Shown here one piece after another: positions 1 to 9,179 of a stretch of DNA of 64,000 bases. Source of the stretch: Prochlorococcus sp. AG-459-N19 (GTDB taxonomy: Bacteria; Cyanobacteriota; Cyanobacteriia; PCC-6307; Cyanobiaceae); NCBI GenBank assembly GCA_003209375.1, contig QCRF01000004.1, positions 1 through 64,000 on the forward strand. The letters are read 5' to 3'. Below the pieces are notes generated by a model. That model saw nothing but the letters and a program-made list of their open reading frames with translations. It was not told where the DNA came from and did not search any database. Position 1 is the first letter of the stretch. Every line of letters starts with the position of its first letter. Made by a program: the position numbers and the translations under genes.

Positions 1-662
1 AAGTTTTTATAAAGGAAATATAATAAAACTACTATCCCTAAAATTGCTCCAGTTGGCCTAAGAGAAGCTAAGTAAACACATGCTATATTTAAAAATAAAG
101 TATCTTGAATAAAATTACTTTTACTTAATTTATAACCCTTCTTATATGATCTACAAAATAAAAACAATAAAAAAGTGGTTCCGAAAGTTACATAATTAGT
201 TAAACCACCAGATAAAGGAAAAAAATATGAATATGGATTTAGGATAAATAAAATACAAACTATATTGGCAACTTTCTCTTTAAAAATAAATAGAGTAGAC
301 TTTCTTAAAAGATTTAAAGTAAATATTGATAAAGCTGATGAAATTAAGATAGTTATAAGATTCCAGATTTTAGAATATTGATCTTCCCCTATTAGATTCG
401 ATAGTACTGTAACTATTTTTAAAATTAATGGAAATAAAATATTTCCGTTATAGTTTTCATAACCAAACCCCTTTGATGTCTCATTAATATAAAATAATCT
501 ATCGCCTATTGCTAAGTTTGTAGAAGATATTCCTATATCTGATGAATCAGTTGGAATTCCCACAAAAATAGTTAATACAATAGAAATAGTTATAAATAAA
601 ATATAAATTTTTTCATAAAAATTAATTTTTTTTATTAGAAAATAAATTTTTTGTGGAAGCAT
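1..662 (-). CDS. Polytopic membrane protein, truncated by window edge
   Basis: The minus strand is open from an ATG at 662 down to base 1 (220 codons, no stop), so the C-terminus lies outside the window. The translation begins MLPQKIYFLIKK and continues with several long hydrophobic stretches: one near residues 20-37, one near 100-115, and more after residue 130. Two short features, an NPYSYFFP stretch after a membrane segment and a later LRPTG motif in a predicted loop, recall GT-C fold glycosyltransferases and O-antigen polymerase-like proteins. That resemblance is weak and I do not assign a family. It lies next to surface-polysaccharide genes and is divergent from the sugar-nucleotide gene starting at 980, so a role in glycan assembly in the membrane is plausible but inferred. 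Confidence 0.75.
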   Translation of the reverse strand, partial: MLPQKIYFLIKKINFYEKIYILFITISIVLTIFVGIPTDSSDIGISSTNLAIGDRLFYINETSKGFGYENYNGNILFPLILKIVTVLSNLIGEDQYSKIWNLITILISSALSIFTLNLLRKSTLFIFKEKVANIVCILFILNPYSYFFPLSGGLTNYVTFGTTFLLFLFCRSYKKGYKLSKSNFIQDTLFLNIACVYLASLRPTGAILGIVVLLYFLYKN

Positions 663-979
663 CTATATTCCGGAGCATTTTACTATTATATATTTTACAT
701 ATAAATAACTTAGTTGAATTAATATATACTTTATGATAAAAATTCTAGTTAATATATTCTTAAAATTTTTTTTGATATATAAAAACAAAAAACTTTTTAT
801 TTAATTTATTTTTAGTTTATAATCCCTTATATAAGAATTCTTAATCGATTGATTTCGTATGTAATTTTTAAATTTTAATTAAATTAAAAATCAAATCTAG
901 AAATTAATACAATGAGCTTATTATTCTTAAATATATTTTTTAATTTTAAAAACAAAACCTAATTTTATAAAAAATATTT
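663..979. other. AT-rich divergent intergenic region
   Basis: This 317-base gap separates the leftward membrane-protein gene from the rightward sugar-nucleotide reductase gene. It is almost pure A/T with no open frame of note and no clear hairpin. It must contain the promoters for both divergent genes, but I cannot pick out a convincing -10/-35 pair against this background. Confidence 0.6.
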
Positions 980-1831
980 ATGAATATTCTAGTAACTGGA
1001 GCAACAGGTTTTATAGGAAGATATTTAATAAAAAAGTTAATCAATATAGATTGTAATATTTTTGCTCTAGATAGAAGAAAAAGAAGTAATATAAAGAGTC
1101 TTAATTCAGATAGGCTTGTATGGATACCTAAGGGATTGGAAAATTTAAATGCATTTGATTTAGATAAAATTAATGTAGTTATTCATTTAGCCGCAGTTGG
1201 AGTAAGTCCGCAAAAAGCTAATTTAGAAGATCTTGAATATTACAATGTTTATCAAAGTTTAAGACTAATAAAACTTGCAAAAGAATCTGGCGTTAAAAGA
1301 TTTATAGCAGCTGGTACATGTCTAGAGTATGGAGAAGAATCTGACAAGTGGGATTTTATTCCCCCTTATGCAAAACTTAAACCACTATGCGCTTATTCTA
1401 AAAGTAAAGCCAAGTCTTTTAAATTATTAAATGAATACTCAATAAAAAATAATATTGAACTATTTTATGGAAGAATTTTTTCCGCTTATGGTGAAGGTCA
1501 ATATGAATATAATTTTTGGCCATTATTAAGAAAAGCTGCCATTTCAGGAAAAGATTTTAAAATGACCAAAGGGGAAGAGATAAGAGATTATTTACATGTA
1601 AAAAATGTTGCTAATTATTTTGCAAATGCTATTTTTAGAAATGATATAAACGTTGGAAAGCCTATAATAGTTAATATAGGTTCAGGACATCCAATTAAAT
1701 TAAAAGATTTTGCACAAAATGAGTGGGAAAGATTAAAGGCCAAAGGTGAAATCCATGTTGGTGCTTTAAAAAATAGAAATTATTCAATTAAAAGAATGGT
1801 TGCTAATATAGAAAACTTAAATTATCTATAA
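980..1831 (+). CDS. NAD-dependent epimerase/reductase, CDP-paratose synthase-like
   Basis: Extended short-chain dehydrogenase of 283 residues. The N-terminus carries the Rossmann glycine motif (GATGFIG, residues 7-13), and the catalytic Tyr-x-x-x-Lys is visible in AYSKSKA near residue 138. The reaction in this family is NAD(P)H-dependent reduction or epimerisation of a nucleotide-4-ketosugar in the cytoplasm. The next gene, 10 bases downstream, is a clear CDP-paratose 2-epimerase. Size and overall pattern resemble RfbS (CDP-paratose synthase) of Salmonella, so CDP-paratose synthase is the best guess. It could instead be another 4-ketosugar reductase, because I see only general family similarity outside the motifs. 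It forms a two-gene operon with the downstream epimerase. The genes that would make its substrate (rfbF, rfbG, rfbH types) are not adjacent here. Confidence 0.7.
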   Translation: MNILVTGATGFIGRYLIKKLINIDCNIFALDRRKRSNIKSLNSDRLVWIPKGLENLNAFDLDKINVVIHLAAVGVSPQKANLEDLEYYNVYQSLRLIKLAKESGVKRFIAAGTCLEYGEESDKWDFIPPYAKLKPLCAYSKSKAKSFKLLNEYSIKNNIELFYGRIFSAYGEGQYEYNFWPLLRKAAISGKDFKMTKGEEIRDYLHVKNVANYFANAIFRNDINVGKPIIVNIGSGHPIKLKDFAQNEWERLKAKGEIHVGALKNRNYSIKRMVANIENLNYL

Positions 1832-1841
1832 TTTTTTATTT

Positions 1842-2897
1842 ATGAAAATTCTCATAACAGGAGGTTGCGGTTTTTTAGGTTCTAATCTGGCGGAGCATTT
1901 TATTAAAAAAAATTATGAAATATTTATCATTGATTCTTTAGAAAGAGAAGGATCAATAGATAACCTGAATTGGTTAAAATCTCTAACCAAAAAAGAACAA
2001 ATTAATTTCTTGAACGCCGATATTTGCGACAAAGAAATTATTTTTAAATTTTTTAAAGAATTCTCTCCATTTGATTTTATTTGTCATGTAGCAGGTCAAG
2101 TTGCAATGACAAAATCTATCTTGAATCCAAGAAGAGATTTTGAAACAAATTTATTAGGAACATTTAATATCCTTGAGTCTACAAGATTAAATTCACCAAA
2201 CGCATTCATTGCATATAGCAGTACTAATAAAGTTTATGGAGATTTAAATTCATTAGAATTAATAGAAACAGATACAAGATATAAACTTAAAGATTACCCA
2301 AATGGATTGGATGAAAAAATACCTTTAGATTTTTCTACTCCATATGGATGTTCCAAAGGTTCAGCAGATCAATATGTAAGAGATTGGTCAAGAGTTTTTG
2401 GGTTGAAAACTGTTGTATTTAGACATTCATCTATATATGGCGGCAGACAATTTTCTTCAATCGATCAAGGATGGATAGGATGGTTCTGTAAGAAAGCTTT
2501 AGAGCAAAGAATTAATATAAATGAAAATAAAAATATAAATCCATTTACTATCTCAGGCACTGGCAAGCAAGTAAGAGATGTTTTAAATGCAAAAGATTTA
2601 GTTAATTTATATTGTTGCGCATATCTTAAAAAAGATAATATTTCAGGTGAAATTTTTAATATTGGTGGTGGTTATAAAAATTCATTGAGCTTAATTGAAC
2701 TTTTTGGAATTTTAGAAGATGAGTTATCTCTCTCAAAATTAATTTATTCAAAGATCAAGAGGAGAGAATCTGATCAAGATTGCTTTATTGCAAATGTAGA
2801 AAAAGCAAAGAATCTTATAGGTTGGGAACCTAAAATTTCATATAAAGAAGGCATAAGAAGTATGCTTGATTGGTCTAAAAAATTAATTAAGTATTAG
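1842..2897 (+). CDS. rfbE: CDP-paratose 2-epimerase (CDP-tyvelose synthesis)
   Basis: A 351-residue SDR enzyme matching Salmonella/Yersinia RfbE (Tyv) along its whole length. Shared blocks include the start TGGCGFLGSNLAE, the AGQVAMT stretch, SSTNKVYGD, the catalytic region TPYGCSKGSADQY (Tyr-x-x-x-Lys), VVFRHSSIYGGRQF, DQGWIGWFC and the RESDQD segment near the C-terminus. RfbE inverts C-2 of CDP-paratose to give CDP-tyvelose, a 3,6-dideoxyhexose donor for O-antigen side chains; it is cytoplasmic and uses bound NAD. It lies 10 bases after a paratose synthase-like gene, which supports the pathway reading. The length equals that of the characterised family. Specificity for the CDP-sugar is inferred from similarity. 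Confidence 0.88.
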   Translation: MKILITGGCGFLGSNLAEHFIKKNYEIFIIDSLEREGSIDNLNWLKSLTKKEQINFLNADICDKEIIFKFFKEFSPFDFICHVAGQVAMTKSILNPRRDFETNLLGTFNILESTRLNSPNAFIAYSSTNKVYGDLNSLELIETDTRYKLKDYPNGLDEKIPLDFSTPYGCSKGSADQYVRDWSRVFGLKTVVFRHSSIYGGRQFSSIDQGWIGWFCKKALEQRININENKNINPFTISGTGKQVRDVLNAKDLVNLYCCAYLKKDNISGEIFNIGGGYKNSLSLIELFGILEDELSLSKLIYSKIKRRESDQDCFIANVEKAKNLIGWEPKISYKEGIRSMLDWSKKLIKY

Positions 2898-2916
2898 ATT
2901 TTTAAAATATATTTTG

Positions 2917-3756
2917 TTATTTTCTTTTTATTGCTATGAAGCACCAATAGGGTTTTTTATTAGAAAAAACTATTTTTTCAAATCCACTTTTCTCACACAT
3001 TTCAATGATATCTTTACGACTAAACCTTTTCTCTACAGGGGTTCCAAATCTGTCCCTCGCGTCAGTTCTCATAGTATAAAAAGAGTAATCTTTATAATAA
3101 CTTAGAGGTAATCTATTAACTTTAAATCCAATAATTTCAAGCAACTTCAATAAATTTGTAAACGGTAAATATATTAATAATGCAATAAAATCACAATATA
3201 AATTTTTAGATCTAGAAGATGATTTTGAAATTATTTTTCTGAAAAAATCAGACAATTTCCAAATCATTTTAAAAATTTTGGATTTATTTTCAAAATCATA
3301 ATATAAGTAACCTAGGAAGGGAGCTCCTGGTTTGAGAAGACTTGAACACTTTTTTAATGCTTTCAAAGTATCTGGTATATGGTGTAGAACTCCTAGTGAA
3401 TAACAAAAATCCATACTTGCATTCGGTATTTCTAAATCATCTAATGATTTTTGATGATAAACAATATTTTTATATTGTGATAAATTTCTTTTTGCGACCT
3501 TAATAGCTCTCTCAGCGGGTTCCACGCAATGCAGTTTATAAACTCTTGGAGCAACAAATTTATCCCATCTTCCAGAACCACAACCAATATCAATTCCCTC
3601 AGAATTATCAGGCAGATTGTCCCAAGGAAATAAATGAAAATATTCATTAAACCTTTCTAAAGCTTCAATTTTACTTAAATTAGATTGATCGAATTTTTCC
3701 CATTCTTCTCCAAAACTTTTTGCTGTATTAAGATCAATATTTTTTTTATTAATCAT
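2917..3756 (-). CDS. Class I SAM-dependent methyltransferase
   Basis: A 279-residue protein with a Methyltransf_11-type fold. Motif I (GIDIGCGSGRW, about residues 55-65) binds S-adenosylmethionine, an acidic residue follows beta-2 (HCVEPAE), and the post-I/motif IV region reads MDFCYSLGVLHHIPD. The substrate is not evident. Its ATG overlaps the TAA of the upstream glycosyltransferase by one base (TAATG), implying translational coupling. A sugar or glycan O-methylation role is therefore the natural inference. A hydrophobic/basic segment around residues 160-200 may let it sit at the membrane. It is convergent with the epimerase gene, with only 19 bases between stop codons. Confidence 0.8.
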   Translation of the reverse strand: MINKKNIDLNTAKSFGEEWEKFDQSNLSKIEALERFNEYFHLFPWDNLPDNSEGIDIGCGSGRWDKFVAPRVYKLHCVEPAERAIKVAKRNLSQYKNIVYHQKSLDDLEIPNASMDFCYSLGVLHHIPDTLKALKKCSSLLKPGAPFLGYLYYDFENKSKIFKMIWKLSDFFRKIISKSSSRSKNLYCDFIALLIYLPFTNLLKLLEIIGFKVNRLPLSYYKDYSFYTMRTDARDRFGTPVEKRFSRKDIIEMCEKSGFEKIVFSNKKPYWCFIAIKRK

Positions 3757-4832
3757 TACTTAAATGTTGAATTAAATATGGACAAATAAGTATTCTTATT
3801 TGCTTCAATTGAGAAATACTTTTCTACCCTTAATCTAGCATTTTGGCCAAGAAATTTTCTTAATGCATTTTTTTCAATGAGCTTTGAAATCGATTTATAC
3901 CAATCTTTCATATTATTAGCCAATAATCCTGAAACATTATTCTCTATTACTCTGTCGTTACACCCTACATTACTAGCTACTACTGGCAATCCCATAGCCA
4001 TATATTGTAATGCCTTAAGGCCACTTTTACCCTTTACCCATTCATCATTAGGAAGTGGATAAAGTCCAATATCCATTCTTTGTAAAGTTGAAATTTCTAT
4101 ATTGGTATTCCAATTAACGCATTCAATATCAACTCCACTTATTTGAAAATTATTAGTTCCCATTACTAATAATTTAAATTTATATTTTTTAGAAAGTTCT
4201 TTAAGTACACCATCTAATAAATGTAAATATGAAACAGTTGAATGACTGCCTGTCCATCCAATGATTAAATCTTTTTTATTTTCATACTTATTAATCGGAA
4301 TATAAGTTTTAGTATTTATAGTTGATGAAATATCAGTTGTATTTTGATTATATCTTTTAGCAATATTATCAAGTTCAGGAGTGCAAGTAATGCAATGGTC
4401 AGCTTTTTCTAGTAAAAAATAAAATCTCTTTCTCGATTTTAAAAATTTAGAAAATCTATTATTAGGAGCTGTTCTTAATTCAAATATCATATCGTCAATA
4501 TCATAAATTGTCTTTTTTGCTAATTTGACATATAGCCACTCAAGAAATGATGGCCCTAAAGGCGCAACACTTAGAGTAATAAATATTCCATCTGATTTAT
4601 AAACTTTATAGATATCTAAAAATCTGCGTATAAATCCTTTCAAAGTGCCAAAGATTTTTTGAATATTTTTATTTTTACTATATAGAATTTTATAAGTTCT
4701 AATGTCAAAGAAAGGAATTACTTCAATTTGATATCCATTTTCAGAAAGATATCCAAGATATTGTTCATACTTCAATCTTTGTCCAGGTACAGTATCAAAG
4801 GGATATGTGCAAATAATTAAAATATTTTTCAT
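3756..4832 (-). CDS. Glycosyltransferase, GT4-like (GT-B fold)
   Basis: A 358-residue protein with a GT-B architecture. The N-terminal acceptor half starts with MKNILIICTYPFDTVPGQR. The C-terminal Rossmann half shows IGWTGSHSTVSYL (start of the donor domain near residue 195) and the donor-site pattern KGSGLKALQYMAMGLPVVAS with GCNDRVIENNVSG, the usual family 4 diphosphate-binding segment. It presumably adds a sugar to a lipid-linked repeat unit at the cytoplasmic membrane face. Donor and acceptor are unknown. Its stop overlaps the start of the methyltransferase gene by one base, so the two are co-translated. Note that the expected Glu-x7-Glu motif is degenerate (KALQYMAMG), a common variation. 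Confidence 0.8.
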   Translation of the reverse strand: MKNILIICTYPFDTVPGQRLKYEQYLGYLSENGYQIEVIPFFDIRTYKILYSKNKNIQKIFGTLKGFIRRFLDIYKVYKSDGIFITLSVAPLGPSFLEWLYVKLAKKTIYDIDDMIFELRTAPNNRFSKFLKSRKRFYFLLEKADHCITCTPELDNIAKRYNQNTTDISSTINTKTYIPINKYENKKDLIIGWTGSHSTVSYLHLLDGVLKELSKKYKFKLLVMGTNNFQISGVDIECVNWNTNIEISTLQRMDIGLYPLPNDEWVKGKSGLKALQYMAMGLPVVASNVGCNDRVIENNVSGLLANNMKDWYKSISKLIEKNALRKFLGQNARLRVEKYFSIEANKNTYLSIFNSTFK

Positions 4833-5067
4833 TAAAAATTAAATTATTTTTTTTCTGAAAAAGATTACTTTAAAAAAATATTAAAAGCTAATCTACCTTA
4901 AACTTAACAAAGTTGTAAATTCATTATAAATCAATATTAAGGATATTAATATTTGAGTTGATAAACTATTAAATTCTTTAAAATTTCTTTTAATTTTAAT
5001 TTGACATATTTCAATTATTTTTTTAAATTTTTCTAAAAGGTAAAACTTTTTTTAAAATTTGCAGAAT

Positions 5068-6129
5068 TTATAGAAAACTTTCTAACAAAATATTTTTATA
5101 AGGTAACCAATGTGATGAATGATTTGCAAAGGATAACCAGATAATCAAAACAAGAAAATTAAAACCATAGAATAAAATCTTCCAATTTTTAGTAGAGATT
5201 TTTAAAAATTTTGTATCAGGTAAGTATGAAGTCACATATAATTGTAAGGAATAAAAATATAAGGATGTTCTGTAAGTAGATACTGTAGCTTTTATTGTAA
5301 GGGAATATAAGAATATCAAAATACTTAAAGTTGACAAACTAAATAAGAGATTTTTTTGCTGATTTGAAATTTTGAACTTATCTCTTTGATACAAAAATAT
5401 TATTGCGAATATAACCAAAATTAATAATTTTATAAAAGAACCATCTGCTTCATATTGACGCCCAAAATAAGAATTTACATACGCAGATATAATCTTATTT
5501 AGGAAAGTTATATAAAATATTCCAAAAAAGATCCCTAATGTTGAAAGACTTAATAATGACGATTTCTTTTTAATTAACCTTAAACGATCAAATAAAGGAA
5601 TTAAAAGACAAAGAAATGCAGAAGTATGAAACAATGAAGCTAACAAAATTGATAAATAATAAGCTTTAAATTTACTATTTTGATAAAAAGTTAATCCAAC
5701 CAATTGAATTCCAATAGCACTTGCCTGAGTTACATAACCCATCGAAACGACTACAATTAAATAAGGATAGGATGCAATTAATCCCAAATAAGGATTCTTA
5801 AGTTTACTGCAAAAATAAACTAGACCTCCAGAAAATATCAATGCAGTAATGATATTCAAACCATATATACCCCATTTATATTTATCAGAAATTACTAATA
5901 GGTATGCATATGCAGGAGACATGGCTCTTGCTAAAAATTCTAAATAAGAAGAATTTTCTGCCTGCTCTATAAAAAAATTGTAGTTAAACCAATCAGCTCC
6001 TACTTCAAATCTAAACCCAATGAATATAACAAGGAAAATCCAAATACAAATACTTGTAAATTTACTTAATCGCCCATTATTTCTAATAGAGATTAAAACC
6101 AAAAAAATGTATGGAATTAAGTAAGACAT
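5068..6129 (-). CDS. EpsG-like membrane protein, candidate polysaccharide polymerase
   Basis: A 353-residue, highly hydrophobic protein with about ten predicted membrane segments. Features typical of the EpsG/Wzy group are visible: an N-terminal membrane anchor, then GFRFEVGADWFNYN (residues about 37-50), a later HTSAFL loop near residue 170, and alternating hydrophobic segments to the C-terminus. The (R/G)xxxGxDxxxY-like loop followed by an H-T/S-A segment is a recurrent EpsG pattern. Such proteins polymerise undecaprenyl-linked repeat units on the outer face of the cytoplasmic membrane. It lies upstream of the GT4/methyltransferase pair on the same strand but with 235 bases between, so it may be transcribed separately. 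The exact polymerase specificity cannot be read from sequence. Confidence 0.72.
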   Translation of the reverse strand: MSYLIPYIFLVLISIRNNGRLSKFTSICIWIFLVIFIGFRFEVGADWFNYNFFIEQAENSSYLEFLARAMSPAYAYLLVISDKYKWGIYGLNIITALIFSGGLVYFCSKLKNPYLGLIASYPYLIVVVSMGYVTQASAIGIQLVGLTFYQNSKFKAYYLSILLASLFHTSAFLCLLIPLFDRLRLIKKKSSLLSLSTLGIFFGIFYITFLNKIISAYVNSYFGRQYEADGSFIKLLILVIFAIIFLYQRDKFKISNQQKNLLFSLSTLSILIFLYSLTIKATVSTYRTSLYFYSLQLYVTSYLPDTKFLKISTKNWKILFYGFNFLVLIIWLSFANHSSHWLPYKNILLESFL

Positions 6130-6375
6130 TTAGGATCTTTTTATAAAAGTATTTTTAAATTATGAGAATTTTATTCAAACTCCATATCATGAAAAATTTA
6201 CTTTTTTTAAATAATTATACAGCTTTAATAATTTAAGTTTTTTTTTCTTATTATTTTAAATAATCAAAGACATTTAATTGAAATCAAGATATGTAAAACT
6301 TTTACTATTTTGAATTTAATGCTAGGGAAATACTAAGGATTAATTATTATTTTATTTATAAGATAATTACTTAGT

Positions 6376-7407
6376 ATGTACATATTAGTTACAGGAGGAG
6401 CTGGATATATTGGCTGTCATACGGTAAGGGCATTGAAAAAGGAAGGCTTTAAAGTAGTCGTTCTAGATAATCTTATTCATGGTCATAAAGATTTAATTGA
6501 AAAAGTTTTAAAAGTTCCCTTGATAATTGGCGATATCGGGGATACTGAATTAGTTGAAAAGATTTTAAGTGGAAAACATGAATTTACAAAAGGCGAACCA
6601 GTATTTGGAGTTATACATTTTGCAGCATTTGCATATGTTGGGGAAAGTGTAATTAATCCAAGCAAATATTTTAAAAATAATGTAGCGAATACGATTAATT
6701 TACTCGATTCTTTGCTAAAGGTTTCAAAAGAAAGGAAAGAAACCAATAGTAAATATCAAATTCCAATTGTTTTTTCTAGTACTTGTGCAACTTATGGTAT
6801 TCCAGATAATTATCCAATAATAGAGACGACAAAACAATGTCCTATTAATCCTTACGGCGAAAGTAAATTAATTATAGAAAAACTACTAATTAAATATTCA
6901 GAAGTTTACGGACTATCAAGTATAATTTTTAGATATTTTAATGCTGCAGGTGCTGATCCCAAAGGTGATCTTGGTGAAAATCATCTACCAGAAACACATT
7001 TAATACCTCTTGCATTTCAAGCAGCAGTAAAAAAAATTCCTTATTTAAAAATATATGGAGATGATTATCCAACATCAGATGGTACATGTATAAGAGATTT
7101 TATTCATGTAGTTGATATCGCTGAGGCTCATGTTATTGGATTAAAAAAAATACTTAAAAATAATGGTTGTTATATTTATAATCTTGGCACGGGTAAAGGT
7201 TTATCAGTAAGAGAAATTATCTCTAAAATAGAGAAAATAACAAATCTTAAAATTGAAACAAAAGTGGAAAAAAGGAGAAAAGGAGATCCGCATCTCCTAT
7301 TAGCCTCTCCTGAGAAAGCTCTTAAAGAATTAAACTGGGTTCCAAAAAATTCAGAAATAGATAATATTGTGAAAGATGCTTGGAATTGGTTTCAGAGTAT
7401 ACATTAA
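6376..7407 (+). CDS. galE: UDP-glucose 4-epimerase
   Basis: A 343-residue SDR epimerase with the full GalE signature: TGGAGYIG nucleotide motif at residues 6-13, VIHFAAFAYVGESV, FSSTCATYG (catalytic Thr/Ser), NPYGESKL (catalytic Tyr-x-x-x-Lys) and FRYFNAAGADP. It interconverts UDP-glucose and UDP-galactose (some members also use the N-acetyl sugars) in the cytoplasm, supplying donors for the surface glycan. The start ATG at 6376 gives the usual N-terminus. It is convergent with the chain-length determinant gene, with only three bases between the two stop codons, so the terminators must lie inside the opposing genes. Confidence 0.93.
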   Translation: MYILVTGGAGYIGCHTVRALKKEGFKVVVLDNLIHGHKDLIEKVLKVPLIIGDIGDTELVEKILSGKHEFTKGEPVFGVIHFAAFAYVGESVINPSKYFKNNVANTINLLDSLLKVSKERKETNSKYQIPIVFSSTCATYGIPDNYPIIETTKQCPINPYGESKLIIEKLLIKYSEVYGLSSIIFRYFNAAGADPKGDLGENHLPETHLIPLAFQAAVKKIPYLKIYGDDYPTSDGTCIRDFIHVVDIAEAHVIGLKKILKNNGCYIYNLGTGKGLSVREIISKIEKITNLKIETKVEKRRKGDPHLLLASPEKALKELNWVPKNSEIDNIVKDAWNWFQSIH

Positions 7408-7410
7408 TTT

Positions 7411-9171
7411 TCAATCCTTTACTATTACGATTCCAAATAACTCTTTGCCTAGTATTTCTAATTGTGTTTTGATTTTTTTTACCTCTTTAAAGGTAATCCC
7501 AGGGATCCTTGTAACTAAAACAATAATTTCATTATCCTCAATATTAGCAAAATCGCGAATTATAGAGTAATTATTTTTTTTATTTTCAAAAATTAATCTT
7601 AAAGATTGCGGATCTAATTTATTCAAGATATCAGAATAATAAAACTTAAAGGATTTATCTTCATTTTGTCGAAATATATCTTTAATAAAAAACTCATTAA
7701 CGGATGTTTTTGAATCTAATTTATTTAATTCAATATTATCTATTATCTTTATCTTAAATAAAGATTCAAGAATATCTTCTTCAAAAATAAAACCTGTTTT
7801 TTTCTCTTTAAGAAGCGAAATAAAAAATCCCGAAACTAAACCTGCTAAAGTTCCTAAAAGTGTAATAAATGATCTATTTGGAGCTACTGGGCTATTATTA
7901 ATTCTTGGGCTAGTTATTAATTCCCATGGATCTTCTAATCTAGCCTTGAGTAATTGAACTTCCCTTAATTTATTTTCTAATTGTACAAGGGTATCGTCGT
8001 CCCTATTTGCTTCTCTAACTAATTCCTTATACTTTAGTAGAACTCCTTTTGGTCTCGTGGCAGCCTCAAGAACCGCCTCAGCTGAAACTCTCTGGGCTTT
8101 TAATAAACCTATAGATTTATCTTTAAGTAATCCTATAAGAAGCTTTCTTTTTTCATAAAGTTTTTCTATTTCTGGAAATTTATCAGTATATTTTGATTTC
8201 AAATCAAGAATCTTGAGATCAAGTTCAGTTAAATCATTAATAGTACCGGAGTTCGTTAAATTAGGAATTGTCAAATTGATATATGAAAGTTCGTCAATAT
8301 CACCATTATTTTCTAAAGACTCTATCTTTTTTATTTTTATATCAATATTTCTTATTTGATTAGCTGCTTTCACTCTGGCTATTTCTATACTAACGTTTTC
8401 ACCTAGTATATCTTGTTTAAGATTAGGAATAGCGGAAAAGATTGCTGACTGGCTTAGATCTGGCGTGAAATTATTTGCGCTATTTCTAGGATTAAAGTAT
8501 CCATAATCAAGCATAGTAAGATCTTGATCAAGAGCGTATTCTTGGACTGATTTTATAGATTGAGAACTTTTATTTTTATAAAATTGAATTTGTTCAGTCA
8601 AATAATTATTTGCAAGTTGTAAATCTCTTCTTTTACCTTTTCCAGAATATTCTTGATATTTTTTGATTGTTTTATCAAGTACTTTATTAATTAAAGTCTT
8701 ATTATTATCTTTGTAAGTGATGTATAAAATAGATGTATTTTTTTTTAATGATACTTCCAGATTTTTTTTCCATCCTAAAAAGGAAATTTCTTCTGAATTG
8801 GGATTTAATTTAAGTCTTTCTTCATTGTAAAATTCAAAAACAGGCATAAGAACTGAAGAACTTTGCAATATTCCAACCTCGGTGTTTAAATTAGATGACT
8901 GATTCGTCAAGGTTTGTAAAAATGCTGATTGACCTGCGAAAGTAGAGCTTTGTAAACTTTTATTTTGACTTTTTTTAACGACTATCTGAAATTCGCCTTC
9001 CCAAATTTTCTTTTTAGAAAGGGAATAAATACCAGATAAGGCAAACAGGATTAATGTAAAAACAAGTATTAAAGATTTATTCCTAATAATGACGTTTAGG
9101 ATCTTTCGTAAATCAATCTCATCTTCCGTTTTTTGGTATTGATTGTTATTCGATTTAAGTTCTTTGTCCAT
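7411..9171 (-). CDS. Polysaccharide co-polymerase (Wzz/GumC-type chain-length determinant)
   Basis: A 586-residue inner-membrane protein. It has a Wzz domain with the first membrane helix near residues 33-52 (KSLILVFTLILFALSG), a long periplasmic coiled-coil region (roughly residues 60-430, with many charged heptad-like stretches), and a second helix near residues 430-450 preceded by the APNRSFITLLG motif typical of polysaccharide co-polymerases. After the second helix there is a cytoplasmic tail of about 130 residues with no Walker A motif, so this is a GumC-like or VpsO-like form without an active tyrosine kinase. It controls chain length and couples export. It is followed on the same strand, eight bases upstream, by the outer-membrane export protein gene, the usual partner. 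Confidence 0.85.
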   Translation of the reverse strand: MDKELKSNNNQYQKTEDEIDLRKILNVIIRNKSLILVFTLILFALSGIYSLSKKKIWEGEFQIVVKKSQNKSLQSSTFAGQSAFLQTLTNQSSNLNTEVGILQSSSVLMPVFEFYNEERLKLNPNSEEISFLGWKKNLEVSLKKNTSILYITYKDNNKTLINKVLDKTIKKYQEYSGKGKRRDLQLANNYLTEQIQFYKNKSSQSIKSVQEYALDQDLTMLDYGYFNPRNSANNFTPDLSQSAIFSAIPNLKQDILGENVSIEIARVKAANQIRNIDIKIKKIESLENNGDIDELSYINLTIPNLTNSGTINDLTELDLKILDLKSKYTDKFPEIEKLYEKRKLLIGLLKDKSIGLLKAQRVSAEAVLEAATRPKGVLLKYKELVREANRDDDTLVQLENKLREVQLLKARLEDPWELITSPRINNSPVAPNRSFITLLGTLAGLVSGFFISLLKEKKTGFIFEEDILESLFKIKIIDNIELNKLDSKTSVNEFFIKDIFRQNEDKSFKFYYSDILNKLDPQSLRLIFENKKNNYSIIRDFANIEDNEIIVLVTRIPGITFKEVKKIKTQLEILGKELFGIVIVKD

Positions 9172-9179
9172 AATATTAA

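Noticed and set aside
2914..3105. 63-codon plus-strand ORF opposite the methyltransferase
   Set aside because: Lies entirely on the reverse of a clear methyltransferase gene and has no protein-like features.
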